Assembly: GCA_947456845.1 (NCBI GenBank) | Contig: CANGUJ010000190.1 | Span: 1 to 7,314 of the forward strand | Direction: 5' to 3' | DNA from: Burkholderiales bacterium | Lineage (GTDB): Bacteria > Pseudomonadota > Gammaproteobacteria > Burkholderiales > JAEUOS01 | DNA: 7,314 nt | In this document: positions 6,650 through 7,314 of the stretch, piece after piece | Layout: each line of letters opens with the position of its first letter | Position numbering within the stretch: the first letter of the stretch is position 1 | The notes under the pieces: model-generated | Databases searched by the model: none | What the model saw: the letters and a program-made list of their open reading frames with translations, nothing else | What the model was told of the DNA's origin: nothing | Program-made: the position numbers and the translations under genes

Positions 6650-6650
6650 A

Positions 6651-7314
6651 TCACGTCTTGGCCATGCCCATCAGGTGCGCGAGATCCTTGAAGAAGATCC
6701 GCACATGGGCCATCGGGCGCTTGCGCACCAGTTTCTTGTTCATGTACGCGTCGAAGGTGAGGGTCTGCACATCCTTGTCGCGGCAGATGTTGACGAAGCT
6801 TTCGCGGCGCTTGTCGGTGGAGTACCAGAACCGTTGCATGATGCCGAGGATCCAGAACACCCGGCCGTGCTCGCGCATGAAGCGCTTGCGCGCCAGGGCC
6901 AGCGCGCGCGGATTGCCTTCGGTGAGCGCGGTGCCTACGGCTTCCGCAGCGAGGCGCCCGCACGCCATCGCATAGTAGATGCCTTCGCCGGAGGCGGGCG
7001 CCACCACGCCGGCGGCGTCGCCTGCCAGCACCACATCGCGACCGTTGTCCCATTTGCTCGCCGGTTTCATCGGGATCGGCGCACCTTCGCGGCGCACCGT
7101 TTGCGCGGCGTCCAGGCCGGCCCACTTGCGCACTTCGGCGACGGCGGCGCGCTGCGAGAAGCCCTTGTGGGCGCTGCCGGTGCCGATGCTCGCGGTCTCG
7201 CCGTGCGGGAAGATCCAGGCATAGAAATCCGGCGAATGGCGCCCGTTGTAGATCACGTCGCAGCGGCCTGGCAGGTAGTCGGCACCGCCGCCCTGCGGCG
7301 GTCGGACGATCTCG
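6651..7314 (-). CDS. bchP: Geranylgeranyl reductase BchP, C-terminal part (5' end outside window)
   Basis: BchP is the flavoprotein that reduces the geranylgeranyl chain of bacteriochlorophyll a (or its diphosphate donor) to phytyl, the last stage of pigment maturation at the membrane. About 220 C-terminal residues are present and the frame is open to the right edge. The family sequence is clear: RCDVIYNGRHSPDFYAWIFP, then HGETASIGTGSAHKGF, GAPIPMKP, and the second flavin-binding block DVVLAGDAAGVVAPASGEGI followed by YYAMACGRLAAEA. The C-terminal region contains KRFMREHGRVFWILGIMQRF and ends near LMGMAKT. A GTG at 7256 is an internal valine codon, not the start. Whole BchP proteins run to about 390-430 residues, so roughly half is missing here. 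It is the most upstream gene of the minus-strand block seen in this window, and any promoter for the bchP-to-crtB run lies outside unless an internal one exists. Confidence 0.95.
   Translation of the reverse strand, partial: EIVRPPQGGGADYLPGRCDVIYNGRHSPDFYAWIFPHGETASIGTGSAHKGFSQRAAVAEVRKWAGLDAAQTVRREGAPIPMKPASKWDNGRDVVLAGDAAGVVAPASGEGIYYAMACGRLAAEAVGTALTEGNPRALALARKRFMREHGRVFWILGIMQRFWYSTDKRRESFVNICRDKDVQTLTFDAYMNKKLVRKRPMAHVRIFFKDLAHLMGMAKT

Noticed and set aside
6584..6650. Possible promoter or PpsR operator (TGT-N12-ACA) in the gap between bchP and the small membrane protein gene
   Set aside because: No such palindrome and no recognisable -35/-10 pair was seen in this gap; only a hairpin and a Shine-Dalgarno are supported.

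Overview
The window is a piece of a photosynthesis gene cluster from a GC-rich (roughly 70% by eye) purple phototrophic or aerobic anoxygenic phototrophic proteobacterium. The gene content (CrtA with CrtC and CrtD, giving spheroidene/spheroidenone-type or related acyclic carotenoids) and a CrtC that appears to be of the long, about 400-residue kind suggest a betaproteobacterium of the Rubrivivax/Rhodoferax type. That placement is an inference, and related gammaproteobacteria are not excluded.

Layout: the plus strand carries crtA (3' end only, cut by the left edge), then crtD, then crtC. crtA and crtD share a 4-base GTGA overlap. crtD and crtC overlap deeply, by about 370 bases in different frames if the best-supported crtC start is right. 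A short convergent spacer (2673-2728) with two GC-rich hairpins separates this block from the minus-strand block. Reading right to left, that block is bchP (3' part only, cut by the right edge), a small three-helix membrane protein gene of unknown function, bchO, crtI and crtB. The last four sit tightly together: a 6-base gap before bchO, a 1-base TGATG overlap between bchO and crtI, and a 23-base overlap between crtI and crtB. They look like one translationally coupled unit, probably expressed together with bchP.

How the genes work together: CrtB condenses two geranylgeranyl diphosphates to phytoene and CrtI desaturates it to neurosporene and/or lycopene. CrtC hydrates the 1,2 double bond, CrtD introduces the 3,4 double bond after hydration (and, in known pathways, after or around O-methylation by CrtF), and CrtA adds the C-2 keto group. 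CrtE and CrtF are not in the window. BchP reduces the geranylgeranyl tail of bacteriochlorophyll to phytyl, and BchO is the alpha/beta-hydrolase-fold protein associated with magnesium chelation. The window therefore joins the carotenoid and bacteriochlorophyll halves of the photosystem pigment supply.

No mobile element, tRNA, rRNA, CRISPR array or clearly novel system was seen. The most unusual item is the long crtD/crtC dual-coding overlap; the least understood is the small membrane protein between bchP and bchO.
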